From NCBI GenBank assembly GCA_965656875.1, contig CBFHMJ010000014.1, forward strand, positions 1-54,131: a stretch of DNA of 54,131 nt, in the 5' to 3' direction. The notes under the pieces are model-generated. The model was not told where the DNA came from and made no database searches. It saw only the letters and a program-made list of their open reading frames with translations. This stretch comes from CBFHMJ01 sp965656875. GTDB lineage: Bacteria > Pseudomonadota > Gammaproteobacteria > Enterobacterales > Alteromonadaceae. Positions 7,840 to 16,744 of this stretch are shown piece by piece (position 1 is the first letter of the stretch; each line of letters starts with the position of its first letter). Position numbers and translations under genes: made by a program.

Positions 7840-8615
7840 TAGCCATTCACCCACTGAGGTTTACGTTTCTCAAGGAAAGCATTAACACCTTCCGCCTGAT
7901 CGATGCTGTCGAACAATTCAACAAACATTTCACGCTCCAGCGGTAATGCTGATCGCATACTGCCATGACGCGCTTTTTGAACCAGTGTTTTACACGATGC
8001 AACAGCAACCGGACTTTGATTAGCCACTTTATGAGCCAGCGTCATTGCTGTATCTTTTGCCTGACCTGTCGCTACAACTTCTTCGACTAAACCTATTTGT
8101 AAGGCTTTTTCGGCGTCAATTCGCTCACCGCATAACATCATTCGTTTCGCCCAACCTTCACCAACCAGCCATGCGAGGTTTTGAGTACCACCTGCACAAG
8201 GTAAAAGACCAACAGTCGCTTCAGGCAACGCCATAACCGCCTGTTCTTCTGCTATGCGAATATCACAAGCCAGCGCGACTTCCAGTCCACCACCCATTGC
8301 ATAGCCAGAAATGGCTGCGATTGAAACTCCACGGAAATCAGACAGCGCTTCAAATGCTTCACCAAACGCATGAGCCATATCCGCGGCAACTGTTTTATCA
8401 GCTGATGCAAATAGCTTGAGGTCAGCTCCCGCTGAAAAGAATTTCTCACTCGGCGAAGCTAAGACTAATGAATAGATATTTTTATCATCATTCAACTGAT
8501 TAACGAGTTGTTTGAGGTAATCGAGACTTTCTTTGTTCCAGGTATGAGCAGGTGGGTTATTAAATGTGATTAGAGCGGTATGCTCATGAATTTCTAATTT
8601 AAGCAGATCAGACAT
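7839..8615 (-). CDS. Enoyl-CoA hydratase of valine/isoleucine degradation
   Basis: A 258-aa crotonase with oxyanion-hole motifs SAGADLKLFA and GYAMGGGLEVALACD and the conserved active-site stretch LPEATVGLLPCAGGTQNLAWLVG. One of the usual two catalytic glutamates is present (PEATVG). It hydrates methacrylyl-CoA, and probably tiglyl-CoA, produced by the acyl-CoA dehydrogenase encoded just upstream. The start at 8615 has a strong GGGAGGA five bases away; the frame extends to 8642 without such a site. It overlaps the hydrolase gene by one base. Confidence 0.9.
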   Translation of the reverse strand: MSDLLKLEIHEHTALITFNNPPAHTWNKESLDYLKQLVNQLNDDKNIYSLVLASPSEKFFSAGADLKLFASADKTVAADMAHAFGEAFEALSDFRGVSIAAISGYAMGGGLEVALACDIRIAEEQAVMALPEATVGLLPCAGGTQNLAWLVGEGWAKRMMLCGERIDAEKALQIGLVEEVVATGQAKDTAMTLAHKVANQSPVAVASCKTLVQKARHGSMRSALPLEREMFVELFDSIDQAEGVNAFLEKRKPQWVNG

Positions 8616-8696
8616 AGTTCCTCCCGAGGGTTGATTCGTCATTCAGTCAGGAAACACATACCTGTGCTTCCTGACCGGATCTTTATATAAATGAGA

Positions 8697-9854
8697 TTAA
8701 AGGATCTCAGCTGCGCTTTCTGTCAATAAACGACGAGCGATAATGACGCGCATAATTTCATTTGTGCCTTCAAGAATTTGATGGACACGAACATCACGGA
8801 AGTGACGCTCTAATGGGTATTCTTTGATGTAGCCATAGCCACCGTGAATCTGCAATGCATCATCACACACTTTAAAGCCGACATCGGTAGCGAAACGCTT
8901 CGCCATGGCACAGTAAGCCGTTTTTTCAGCATCGTTCGAATCAAGTTTGAACGCAGCCAGACGAACCATTTGGCGAGCAGCAACCAGTTCAGTCGCCATA
9001 TCGGCCAGTTTAAACTGAAGCGCCTGGAACGATGCAATTGGACGACCAAACTGTTCACGCTCCTGCATGTACTGTTTTGCCGTATTTAACGCTTGTTGCG
9101 CTGTACCAATTGAACAAGTTGCGATATTGATTCTACCGCCATCCAGACCTTTCATTGCAAAGGTAAAACCTTCACCTTCCTGACCCAATAGATATTTAGC
9201 AGGAATACGAACATCTTCAAACGTGATCAAACGAGTTGGTTGTGCATTCCAACCCATTTTTTCTTCAGCTTTACCGTAGATAACGCCTTCTGCATTGGCA
9301 GGAACGATAAATGCAGAAATTCCTTTAGGACCAGCTTCACCTGTGCGTGCCATCACAACCAGCACGTCCGTTTCACCAGCACCAGAGATAAACATTTTAG
9401 AACCATTGATGATGTAATCATCACCATCTTTCTTTGCACTGGTACGAAGTGATGCTGCATCAGAACCAGCACCGGGTTCAGTCAAACAGTAAGAAGCAAT
9501 TTTCTCACCCATGACCAGCTCAGGACACCATTCATCTTTGGCATCATCTGTCGCCCATTCAGCGATCATCCAGGTCGCCATGTTATGAATGGTCAACATC
9601 GCTGTTGTCGCCGTACAGCCCATTGAAAGCTGTTCAAAAATGATCGATGAATCCAGACGGCTTAATCCCATGCCGCCTGCTTCTTCATTGGTGTAAAGCG
9701 AGCAAAAACCCAGTTCACCGGCCTTTTTAATCACGTCTTTAGGAAATATATGTTCCTGATCCCACTTAGCCGCGTGTGGCGCAAGCTCATTGTCAGCAAA
9801 CTGTCTGGCCGTTTCAGCAAACGCTTGTTGATCTTCTGAAAGATTAAAATCCAT
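8697..9854 (-). CDS. acdH: Acyl-CoA dehydrogenase (isobutyryl/2-methylacyl-CoA type)
   Basis: The 385-aa flavoprotein has the family signatures CLTEPGAGSDAASL and a C-terminal QILEGTNEIMR, in which the Glu of LEG is the catalytic base position of short/medium-chain enzymes. It likely oxidises isobutyryl-CoA and 2-methylbutyryl-CoA to methacrylyl- and tiglyl-CoA, passing electrons to ETF. Context with mmsA and mmsB supports the branched-chain substrate. GAGGAG lies seven bases before the ATG. It differs from liuA in this window, which has its catalytic Glu at another position. Confidence 0.9.
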   Translation of the reverse strand: MDFNLSEDQQAFAETARQFADNELAPHAAKWDQEHIFPKDVIKKAGELGFCSLYTNEEAGGMGLSRLDSSIIFEQLSMGCTATTAMLTIHNMATWMIAEWATDDAKDEWCPELVMGEKIASYCLTEPGAGSDAASLRTSAKKDGDDYIINGSKMFISGAGETDVLVVMARTGEAGPKGISAFIVPANAEGVIYGKAEEKMGWNAQPTRLITFEDVRIPAKYLLGQEGEGFTFAMKGLDGGRINIATCSIGTAQQALNTAKQYMQEREQFGRPIASFQALQFKLADMATELVAARQMVRLAAFKLDSNDAEKTAYCAMAKRFATDVGFKVCDDALQIHGGYGYIKEYPLERHFRDVRVHQILEGTNEIMRVIIARRLLTESAAEIL

Positions 9855-9874
9855 TAGAGACTCCTCTTCACCAA

Positions 9875-11368
9875 TTACTTAAGGTGGATACTCATGTTAG
9901 GACCAGCAACAACTTCGTCGTCGAACCAACGAGCTGTGATAGTTTTTGTTTCTGTGTAGAAACGAACCGCTTGTTTACCGTAAGCATGCTGATCACCGTA
10001 GAAAGAGCCTTTCCAGCCAGTGAATGAGAAGAATGGAAGTGGAACCGGAATTGGAATGTTGATACCAACCTGACCGACTTCGATATTGTGCTGGAATTTA
10101 CGACCCGCAGCACCTGAAGCAGTAAAGATTGATGTACCGTTACCGTAAGGATTGTTATTGATTAGCTCGATTGCTTCTTCCAGTGTTTCAACCTGCATAG
10201 CCAGTAATACCGGGCCGAAAATCTCTTGCTTGTAGATTTCCATGTCAGTTGTTACGTCACTGAAGAATGTAGGACCAACCCAGTTACCGTCCGGATAGCC
10301 TTCAACTTCGATGTCAGAACCGTCCAGTAAACAGGTCGCACCTTCTTTTTTACCGTCATCAATCAAGCTAAGAATACGAGCTTTCGCGTTTGCATTGATT
10401 TGTGGACCATACGCTGCTTCTTCATCGTTCCATGCACCTGGACGAACCGTCGCTAACGCTTCTTTTAATTCAGGGATCCAGTCTTTTGAATCACCCACGA
10501 ATACGGCCACAGAGATCGCCATACAACGTTGACCAGCAGCACCAACAGATGAACCAACCAGATTATTGATAACTTGTTGTTTGTTAGCATCAGGCATAAC
10601 CACCATGTGGTTTTTAGCGCCAGCAAACGCCTGAACGCGCTTAAGATGCTCAGTGCCGGTTTTGTATACGTATTGACCAACGTTTACAGAACCAACGAAT
10701 GAAATTGCTTTGATCGCCGGATCACGAAGAATAACGTCAACTTGCTCTTTCGTACCGTGAACAACCTGAAGAACGCCTTTCGGTGCACCCGCTTCTTCGA
10801 AAAGCTCAACCAAACGAGTTGGCGTTAACGGATCTTGTTCTGAAGGCTTAAGAATGAATGTGTTACCACACGCAACAGCCAGTGGGAACATCCATAGCGG
10901 AATCATTGCTGGGAAGTTGAATGGCGTGATACCCGCACAAACACCAAGCGGCTGAGTGTAGCTGTAGGTATCAATGTTACGAGCAACGTTTTCAACCGTT
11001 TCACCCATTAACATAGAAGGGATATTGGCTGCGTGTTCAACAACTTCGATGCCACGCCATACATCGCCTTTTGCATCTTCGAATGTCTTTCCAAGTTCCT
11101 GACAGATAATTTCAGCCAGTTCGTCGTGATGCTCTTTTAATAATGCGGCATAACGCATCATTACACGAGCGCGCTCAGAAACAGCGACTTCTTTCCACGT
11201 TTTGAATGCTTCTTTCGCACTGGCAATCGCAGCATCCATCTCGTCCATCGTGGCACAAGGTACTTCAGCAATAACTTCCTGAGTCGCAGGATTTGTTACA
11301 GGAATCCATTGGTCAGTTGCAGACTGAGTCCACTCACCATTGATAAACAAAGGAACTTTTTTAGTCAT
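9875..11368 (-). CDS. mmsA: Methylmalonate-semialdehyde dehydrogenase (CoA-acylating)
   Basis: The 497-aa aldehyde dehydrogenase has the catalytic Cys282 in GAAGQRCMAIS and the NAD-binding segment SFVGSVNVG. The GITPFNFPAMIPLWMFPLA stretch is typical of MmsA. It converts methylmalonate semialdehyde plus CoA to propionyl-CoA, the last valine-specific step. The ATG at 11368 gives the family's normal N-terminus (MTKKVPLFINGEW) with GAG about ten bases upstream; the frame continues open to 11431. It is separated from the thiolase by 145 bp. Confidence 0.95.
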   Translation of the reverse strand: MTKKVPLFINGEWTQSATDQWIPVTNPATQEVIAEVPCATMDEMDAAIASAKEAFKTWKEVAVSERARVMMRYAALLKEHHDELAEIICQELGKTFEDAKGDVWRGIEVVEHAANIPSMLMGETVENVARNIDTYSYTQPLGVCAGITPFNFPAMIPLWMFPLAVACGNTFILKPSEQDPLTPTRLVELFEEAGAPKGVLQVVHGTKEQVDVILRDPAIKAISFVGSVNVGQYVYKTGTEHLKRVQAFAGAKNHMVVMPDANKQQVINNLVGSSVGAAGQRCMAISVAVFVGDSKDWIPELKEALATVRPGAWNDEEAAYGPQINANAKARILSLIDDGKKEGATCLLDGSDIEVEGYPDGNWVGPTFFSDVTTDMEIYKQEIFGPVLLAMQVETLEEAIELINNNPYGNGTSIFTASGAAGRKFQHNIEVGQVGINIPIPVPLPFFSFTGWKGSFYGDQHAYGKQAVRFYTETKTITARWFDDEVVAGPNMSIHLK

Positions 11369-11513
11369 AACGTAAATCTCAATTAATTTAATGGGTTCAC
11401 TGTCTTTAAACGTGTTTTGAGGGTGCGACACTTAGTGTCATAAATCATCAGTACGTAGACAGCAAAAAGCTCCGGAGTTAAACCCGGAGCTTTATTCATC
11501 ACAGAATCTAAAC

Positions 11514-12698
11514 TTAAATAACTTCTACCGCGATAGCTGTCGCTTCACCACCACCAATACACAGTGATGCAACACCTTTAGATAAACCACGGTTGCGCAA
11601 CGCATGAATCAATGTAACAAGTATACGCGCACCACTGGCACCAATTGGATGACCCAGCGCACAAGCTCCACCGTTCACGTTAACTTTCGCACTATCAAGC
11701 TGCATTTCATTAATTGCCAGCATGGTTACCATGGCGAATGCTTCGTTAATTTCGAACAAATCAACGTCATCTTTCGACCAGCCAACGTTTTCAAGTAGCT
11801 TAGTCATCGCATTTACTGGCGCTGTTGTAAATAATTCAGGTTGGTGTGCATGATTTGCGTGACCAACGATGCGACAAAGCGGTGTTAAACCACGTTTCTC
11901 TGCTTCTGATGCTTTCATCACAACCAATGCAGCAGCACCGTCAGAAATAGAGCTTGAGTTCGCTGCTGTAATCGTACCGTCTTTAGCAAATGCCGGACGA
12001 AGCGCAGGAATTTTATCAACACGAGCATTACCCGGTTGCTCATCAATGCTTACCGTGATTTCACCTTTACGTGTTTTAACAACAACTGGCTCAATCTCGT
12101 TATTAAACGCACCGCTTTCAATCGCTGCATTCGCTTTATTCAATGAACTAATCGCAAACGCGTCCATATCTTCACGCGTCATGCTGTAATCATTTGCAGT
12201 GGTTTGCGCAAAACAACCCATCGCGCCGCCCTGATAAGCATCTTCAAGACCATCAAACATCATGTGATCTACAACCTGACCGTGGCCCATTCTCATGCCG
12301 CCACGCGCTTTAGGTAACATGTATGGCGCATTCGTCATACTTTCCATACCACCTGCAACAGCAACGTCTAACGTGCCCGCTTTAATCAAATCATGAGCCA
12401 TCATGACCGTTTTCATACCTGAACCACATACTTTGTTCAGTGTCGTCGCAGGAGTAGACTGAGAAATTCCTGCTTTAATCGTAGCCTGACGAGCTGGCGC
12501 CTGACCAAGTCCTGCCGGAAGAACACAACCCATGAATACTTCATCGATTTGCTCTGGATCCAGGTCTACGCGAGCCAGTGCAGATTTAATCGCTACCGCA
12601 CCTAGATCAGGCGCAGATACCGCACTTAATGAACCCTGGAAGCCACCCATTGGAGTACGGGCAGCTGAAACAATTACAATTGAATCTTGTTCAGACAT
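11514..12698 (-). CDS. Acetyl-CoA C-acyltransferase (thiolase), first gene of mms operon
   Basis: The 394-aa thiolase has the acylated cysteine in NKVCGSGMKTV (Cys91), the NEAFAMV histidine region partner and the C-terminal GGACALGHPIGASGARI and CIGGGEA motifs with the second catalytic His and Cys. In this setting it probably cleaves 2-methylacetoacetyl-CoA (isoleucine) and/or acetoacetyl-CoA from leucine breakdown. The ATG at 12698 has GGTG eight bases upstream, so I prefer it to the GTG at 12707. A LiuR-type operator and promoter lie 60-75 bp upstream. Confidence 0.9.
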   Translation of the reverse strand: MSEQDSIVIVSAARTPMGGFQGSLSAVSAPDLGAVAIKSALARVDLDPEQIDEVFMGCVLPAGLGQAPARQATIKAGISQSTPATTLNKVCGSGMKTVMMAHDLIKAGTLDVAVAGGMESMTNAPYMLPKARGGMRMGHGQVVDHMMFDGLEDAYQGGAMGCFAQTTANDYSMTREDMDAFAISSLNKANAAIESGAFNNEIEPVVVKTRKGEITVSIDEQPGNARVDKIPALRPAFAKDGTITAANSSSISDGAAALVVMKASEAEKRGLTPLCRIVGHANHAHQPELFTTAPVNAMTKLLENVGWSKDDVDLFEINEAFAMVTMLAINEMQLDSAKVNVNGGACALGHPIGASGARILVTLIHALRNRGLSKGVASLCIGGGEATAIAVEVI

Positions 12699-12740
12699 GC
12701 TAATCACCGTTTAATACGTTTCGCAAAATTGCGGTCGAGA

Positions 12741-12773
12741 ATACACGCTATGCACAGTTTACGTCAACGTCAA
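12741..12773 (-). promoter_or_regulatory. Promoter and LiuR-type operator of the leftward mms operon
   Basis: TTTACGTCAACGTCAA (12758-12773) matches the LiuR-type motif known from comparative work on proteobacterial leucine/isovalerate genes. On the minus strand the operator contains two TTGACG hexamers. The second one, followed 18 bp later by TATTCT (about 12739-12744), makes a plausible sigma-70 promoter. A MerR-family regulator bound here would overlap the -35 region. Confidence 0.65.
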
Positions 12774-12890
12774 CTAATTAAACATACGACCAGTTAGCAT
12801 AGCTATTCGTTCCCTAATCGTTACAAACTTGCATCACTCTCAACCACCCTTTACCCTTTGCAGCCCTCATTACTTCAGTGACTTAGAATC

Positions 12891-13205
12891 ATGGGTGCAA
12901 TTGTTCACATTGTTTTACACTTTCTCATTCCAGCGATTGCTGCACGTTTATGCTGGTCCGATATAAGACTAAAGGCCTGGCTTATTATGGTCGCAACGAT
13001 GGCGGTTGACCTGGATCACTTACTTGCCGACCCGATTTATGCGCCCGGACGTTGTTCTATCGGATTTCATCCCTTGCATACCACGGTTCCCATCGTGATC
13101 TATGTTTTGATGCTTGGTCATAAAAAAACACGTCTTGTCGGCGCGGGCCTGGTCATTCACATGATCCTCGACGCAACTGACTGTTTACGCCAACAATTCT
13201 TCTAA
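12891..13205 (+). CDS. DUF6122-like small membrane protein
   Basis: This 104-aa protein has three or four hydrophobic helices and conserved polar residues: HIVLHF near the N-terminus, DLDHLLADP in the middle, GFHPLHTT, and HMILDATDC near the end. This His/Asp pattern resembles the DUF6122 family, whose function I do not know; the residues could bind metal in the membrane. It lies alone between the two divergently transcribed catabolic blocks and ends in its own terminator. No clear ribosome site precedes the ATG. A role in amino-acid catabolism is not supported. Confidence 0.7.
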   Translation: MGAIVHIVLHFLIPAIAARLCWSDIRLKAWLIMVATMAVDLDHLLADPIYAPGRCSIGFHPLHTTVPIVIYVLMLGHKKTRLVGAGLVIHMILDATDCLRQQFF

Positions 13206-13228
13206 CTGTCATCCACTATTATCCCGAC

Positions 13229-13269
13229 ACAGTATTCCCCCTGTAGCTAACTAAGGGAATACTGTTTTT
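13229..13269 (+). terminator. Intrinsic terminator after the DUF6122-like gene
   Basis: Perfect 11-bp arms (ACAGTATTCCC / GGGAATACTGT) with a 15-nt loop are followed by TTTTT on the plus strand. It separates the small membrane protein gene from liuR. Confidence 0.85.
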
Positions 13270-13281
13270 CAAAACACCAGC

Positions 13282-13310
13282 TTTACCTTTACGTAAACTT
13301 CACTTATAGT
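13282..13310 (+). promoter_or_regulatory. liuR promoter with LiuR-like operator
   Basis: TTTACCTTTACGTAAA (13282-13297) resembles the operator upstream of the thiolase, sharing TTTAC at one end and ACGT-AA at the other. The first six bases can serve as a -35, followed after 17 bp by -10 TATAGT (13305-13310). The regulator's own gene starts 28 bp later, suggesting autoregulation. Confidence 0.6.
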
Positions 13311-13337
13311 GAGGCGAAAAATTACGGTGTTTTCATT

Positions 13338-13751
13338 ATGACAACAAATGATTTTGACGACGAAGAGCGTACCTACAGTATCAGCGAACTGGCTAAAGAG
13401 TTTGACATTACGACACGTAGCATTCGCTTTTACGAAGATCAGGGCCTGTTGTCTCCAATGCGCAAAGGTCAGACCCGGATATACAGCCACGGCGATCGGG
13501 TTCGTTTAAAACTGATCCTTCGCGGCAAACGGCTTGGCTTCTCTCTCGCAGAGACCGGACGCCTGTTTGAGCTGTATAACGCAGACCGTTCCAGCGCAAC
13601 ACAGCTGAAAACCATGCTGAATCTGATTGCAGAGAAAAAAGAACGGCTAAATCAGCAAATGGACGATATACAGGTCGTTTTGATGGAGCTGGAAACCGTA
13701 GAAAACCGCTGCGTCGAAACACTAAATAACGTAACCGAACAACCCAAATAA
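13338..13751 (+). CDS. liuR: MerR-family regulator of leucine/isovalerate catabolism
   Basis: The 137-aa protein has an N-terminal MerR winged helix-turn-helix (YSISELAKEFDITTRSIRFY, then EDQGLLSP) and a C-terminal coiled-coil dimerisation helix (about residues 85-125). It lacks the cysteine set of metal-sensing MerR proteins apart from one late Cys. LiuR proteins repress liu genes and respond to branched-chain catabolic intermediates. The gene heads the liu cluster, 81 bp before liuA, and both catabolic blocks carry matching operator-like sites. Assignment rests on context plus family. Confidence 0.9.
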   Translation: MTTNDFDDEERTYSISELAKEFDITTRSIRFYEDQGLLSPMRKGQTRIYSHGDRVRLKLILRGKRLGFSLAETGRLFELYNADRSSATQLKTMLNLIAEKKERLNQQMDDIQVVLMELETVENRCVETLNNVTEQPK

Positions 13752-13832
13752 GATGTGCCGAAGTACGGCCAGTTAACGTACAGGACATCGTGTCACAACG
13801 TAAACCTGCCAAAGAAACGACGGTGAGGATAA

Positions 13833-15005
13833 ATGATGATTTCTCTATATAAAGAATTTAACTTCAATCTCGGTGAAACCGTAGACATGATTCGCGAGCA
13901 GGTTAATGCGTTTGCCCGTGAAGAAATTGCACCTCGTGCAGAACAAATTGATATTGATAACGAGTTCCCGAATGATCTGTGGCGCAAATTTGGCGATATG
14001 GGTCTGTTAGGTATTACAGTACCTGAAGAATTCGGTGGTTCAGGCCTTGGCTATATTGAACACGTAATCGCTATGGAAGAAATCAGCCGTGCATCAGCTT
14101 CTGTTGCATTGAGCTATGGCGCACATTCAAATCTGTGTGTAAACCAAATCAACCGTAACGGTAATCAGGCTCAAAAAGAAAAATACCTGCCTAAATTATG
14201 TTCTGGTGAGCACATTGGTGCGTTAGCCATGAGTGAACCGAACGCAGGTTCAGACGTAGTCAGCATGAAACTTCGCGCTGAAAAAAAAGGCGACAAGTAC
14301 ATTCTGAACGGCAACAAAATGTGGATCACGAATGGTCCTGACGCTCACACATACGTTATCTACGCGAAAACTGAGCCAAAAGGCGGTTCTAAAGGTATCA
14401 CTGCCTTTATCGTAGAACGTGACTACCCAGGTTTTTCTCGTCATCAGAAACTGGACAAACTGGGTATGCGTGGTTCAAACACTTGTGAGCTGGTCTTTGA
14501 AGACTGTGAAGTACCAGAAGAGAACATTCTTGGTGAGCTGAACAAAGGTGTTCAGGTATTGATGAGTGGTCTGGATTACGAACGTGTTGTTTTATCTGGT
14601 GGCCCACTGGGCATCATGCAAGCGGCAATGGACGTTATTGTTCCTTACATTCATGATCGTAAGCAGTTCGACACACCAATCGGTCAGTTCCAGCTAATTC
14701 AAGGCAAAGTTGCGGACATGTACACGCAAATGAATGCAGCTAAATCATATGTTTACGCGGTATCTCAAGCATGTGATCGTAAAGAAACTGCACGTAAAGA
14801 TGCTGCTGGTGCGATTCTTTACAGTGCGGAACTGGCGACTAAAATGGCATTAGACGCGATTCAGATCCTGGGCGGTAACGGTTACATCAACGAATTCCCT
14901 ACTGGTCGTCTGTTACGTGACGCAAAACTGTACGAAATCGGTGCAGGCACATCAGAAATTCGCCGGATGCTTATCGGCCGTGAATTATTTACTGAGAGTA
15001 AGTAA
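13833..15005 (+). CDS. liuA: Isovaleryl-CoA dehydrogenase
   Basis: The 390-aa acyl-CoA dehydrogenase has the isovaleryl-specific catalytic glutamate in SGLDYERVVLSGGPLG. At the C-terminus it has YEIGAGTSEIRR, where the usual catalytic Glu position is Gly/Ala, exactly the IVD pattern. It oxidises isovaleryl-CoA to 3-methylcrotonyl-CoA with electrons going to ETF. Two ATG codons in a row follow GGTGAGGA. The half-site ACGTAAA (about 13798-13804), shared with the LiuR-type operators, lies in the 81-bp gap upstream. Confidence 0.95.
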   Translation: MMISLYKEFNFNLGETVDMIREQVNAFAREEIAPRAEQIDIDNEFPNDLWRKFGDMGLLGITVPEEFGGSGLGYIEHVIAMEEISRASASVALSYGAHSNLCVNQINRNGNQAQKEKYLPKLCSGEHIGALAMSEPNAGSDVVSMKLRAEKKGDKYILNGNKMWITNGPDAHTYVIYAKTEPKGGSKGITAFIVERDYPGFSRHQKLDKLGMRGSNTCELVFEDCEVPEENILGELNKGVQVLMSGLDYERVVLSGGPLGIMQAAMDVIVPYIHDRKQFDTPIGQFQLIQGKVADMYTQMNAAKSYVYAVSQACDRKETARKDAAGAILYSAELATKMALDAIQILGGNGYINEFPTGRLLRDAKLYEIGAGTSEIRRMLIGRELFTESK

Positions 15006-15019
15006 TCAGATTTAAAAGA

Positions 15020-15049
15020 AAAAGGTGTAGCATTTGCTGCACCTTTTTT
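15020..15049 (+). terminator. Intrinsic terminator between liuA and liuB
   Basis: A 12-bp stem with one G-U pair (AAAAGGTGTAGC / GCTGCACCTTTT) and an ATTT loop is followed by six T residues on the plus strand. It lies 15 bp after liuA and should lower liuBCDE expression relative to liuA, unless a second promoter exists in the 75 bp before liuB. Confidence 0.75.
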
Positions 15050-15125
15050 GCGTTTAACGATTTAAAAAATTAACGTCGCCCTTGCCTGCTGGCAGGACGA
15101 CCGAGACAAATACAGGATTGTCAGA

Positions 15126-16733
15126 GTGGCTAAACTAATCAGTAAAATAAACCCTCGCAATGAAGCATTTGTCGCCAACGCTGAGTCAATGCAAGCTCTG
15201 GTTGATGAGCTGCAAGAACGACTTCAACAAGTAAAGCGTGGCGGTGGTGAAAAACTCATTCAGCGACATGAATCTCGCGGTAAATTGTTTGTTCGTGACC
15301 GAATTGAAAAACTGCTGGACCCAGGTTCTCCATTCCTTGAAATCAGCCAGTTTGCTGGCTGGGAATGTTATGACGACTACGTACCAGCTGCCGGTATTGT
15401 TGCAGGCATTGGTCGAGTATCCGGTGTTGAATGTGTCATCATCGCTAACGACGCCACTGTAAAAGGCGGTACTTACTACCCGATTACAGTGAAAAAACAC
15501 CTTCGCGCACAGGAAATTGCCGAGCGTTGTCACTTGCCTTGTATCTACCTGGTTGATTCAGGTGGTGCAAACCTGCCTCGCCAGGACGAAGTATTCCCTG
15601 ACAAGCTGCACTTTGGTCGCATCTTCTTTAACCAGGCGCAGATGTCATCAAAAGGCATTCCACAAATCGCAACGGTTATGGGTTTGTGTACAGCCGGTGG
15701 CGCATATGTTCCTGCAATGGCTGATGAAAGCATTATTGTTAAAGAACAAGGCACAATTTTCCTTGCAGGTCCACCGCTGGTTAAAGCCGCAACAGGTGAA
15801 GAAGTTTCGGCTGAAGACTTAGGTGGCGCTGACGTTCACTGTCGAGTTTCAGGTGTATCTGACCACTATGCACAAAACGACGAACACGCATTGCAACTGA
15901 CTCGTCAGTCAATCAGTCGTTTAAACCGTACTAAGAATATCGACCTGGATATTCGCCCTTCACAAGAACCGTTATACGATCCAAAAGAAATATACGGCAT
16001 CGTCGGCACTGACCTGAAAAAACCTTTCGATGTTCGCGAAGTCATCGCTCGTGTTGTTGATGGTTCTGATTTTGATGAATTTAAAGCACTGTATGGCTCA
16101 ACGCTGGTTTGTGGTTTTGCACGAATTTACGGTTATCCGGTCGGTATCGTTGCTAACAACGGCATCCTGTTCTCAGAGTCTGCACAAAAAGGCGCTCACT
16201 TCATCGAGCTTTGTGCTCAACGTAAAATCCCACTGGTTTTCCTACAAAACATTACCGGCTTCATGGTTGGTCAGAAGTATGAAGCAGAAGGTATCGCCAA
16301 ACACGGTGCCAAGATGGTAACTGCGGTTTCTTGTGCCAATGTGCCTAAATTCACCGTATTAATCGGTGGTAGTTACGGTGCTGGTAACTACGGCATGTGT
16401 GGACGCGCCTTTGATCCAACCATGATGTGGATGTGGCCGAACTCACGTATCTCAGTAATGGGTGGCGAACAAGCCGCAGGCGTAATGGCTCAGGTCACAA
16501 AAGACGGCCTGGCCCGTAAAGGTCAAACCATGACTGACGAACAGGAAGCAGAATTCAAGAAACCAATCATTGATCAGTATGAAGATCAGGGTAATCCATA
16601 CTATGCCAGCGCTCGTCTGTGGGACGACGGCATTATCGATCCGGCCCAAACTCGTGACGTACTTGGTTTAGCTATTTCTGCATCATTGAATGCTCCAATC
16701 GAAGATACACGCTTCGGCATCTTCCGTATGTAA
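15126..16733 (+). CDS. liuB: Methylcrotonyl-CoA carboxylase, carboxyltransferase (beta) subunit
   Basis: The 535-aa protein belongs to the acyl-CoA carboxyltransferase family: GGGEKLIQRHESRGKLFVRDRI at the N-terminus in two pieces, VDSGGANLPRQDEVFPD, and GGSYGAGNYGMCGRAFDP in the C-terminal half. It transfers carboxyl from carboxybiotin on LiuD to 3-methylcrotonyl-CoA in leucine degradation. Translation begins at a GTG (15126) with AGGA nine bases upstream. A terminator separates it from liuA. Length matches the family. Confidence 0.96.
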   Translation: MAKLISKINPRNEAFVANAESMQALVDELQERLQQVKRGGGEKLIQRHESRGKLFVRDRIEKLLDPGSPFLEISQFAGWECYDDYVPAAGIVAGIGRVSGVECVIIANDATVKGGTYYPITVKKHLRAQEIAERCHLPCIYLVDSGGANLPRQDEVFPDKLHFGRIFFNQAQMSSKGIPQIATVMGLCTAGGAYVPAMADESIIVKEQGTIFLAGPPLVKAATGEEVSAEDLGGADVHCRVSGVSDHYAQNDEHALQLTRQSISRLNRTKNIDLDIRPSQEPLYDPKEIYGIVGTDLKKPFDVREVIARVVDGSDFDEFKALYGSTLVCGFARIYGYPVGIVANNGILFSESAQKGAHFIELCAQRKIPLVFLQNITGFMVGQKYEAEGIAKHGAKMVTAVSCANVPKFTVLIGGSYGAGNYGMCGRAFDPTMMWMWPNSRISVMGGEQAAGVMAQVTKDGLARKGQTMTDEQEAEFKKPIIDQYEDQGNPYYASARLWDDGIIDPAQTRDVLGLAISASLNAPIEDTRFGIFRM

Positions 16734-16744
16734 GGAAACTCCTG

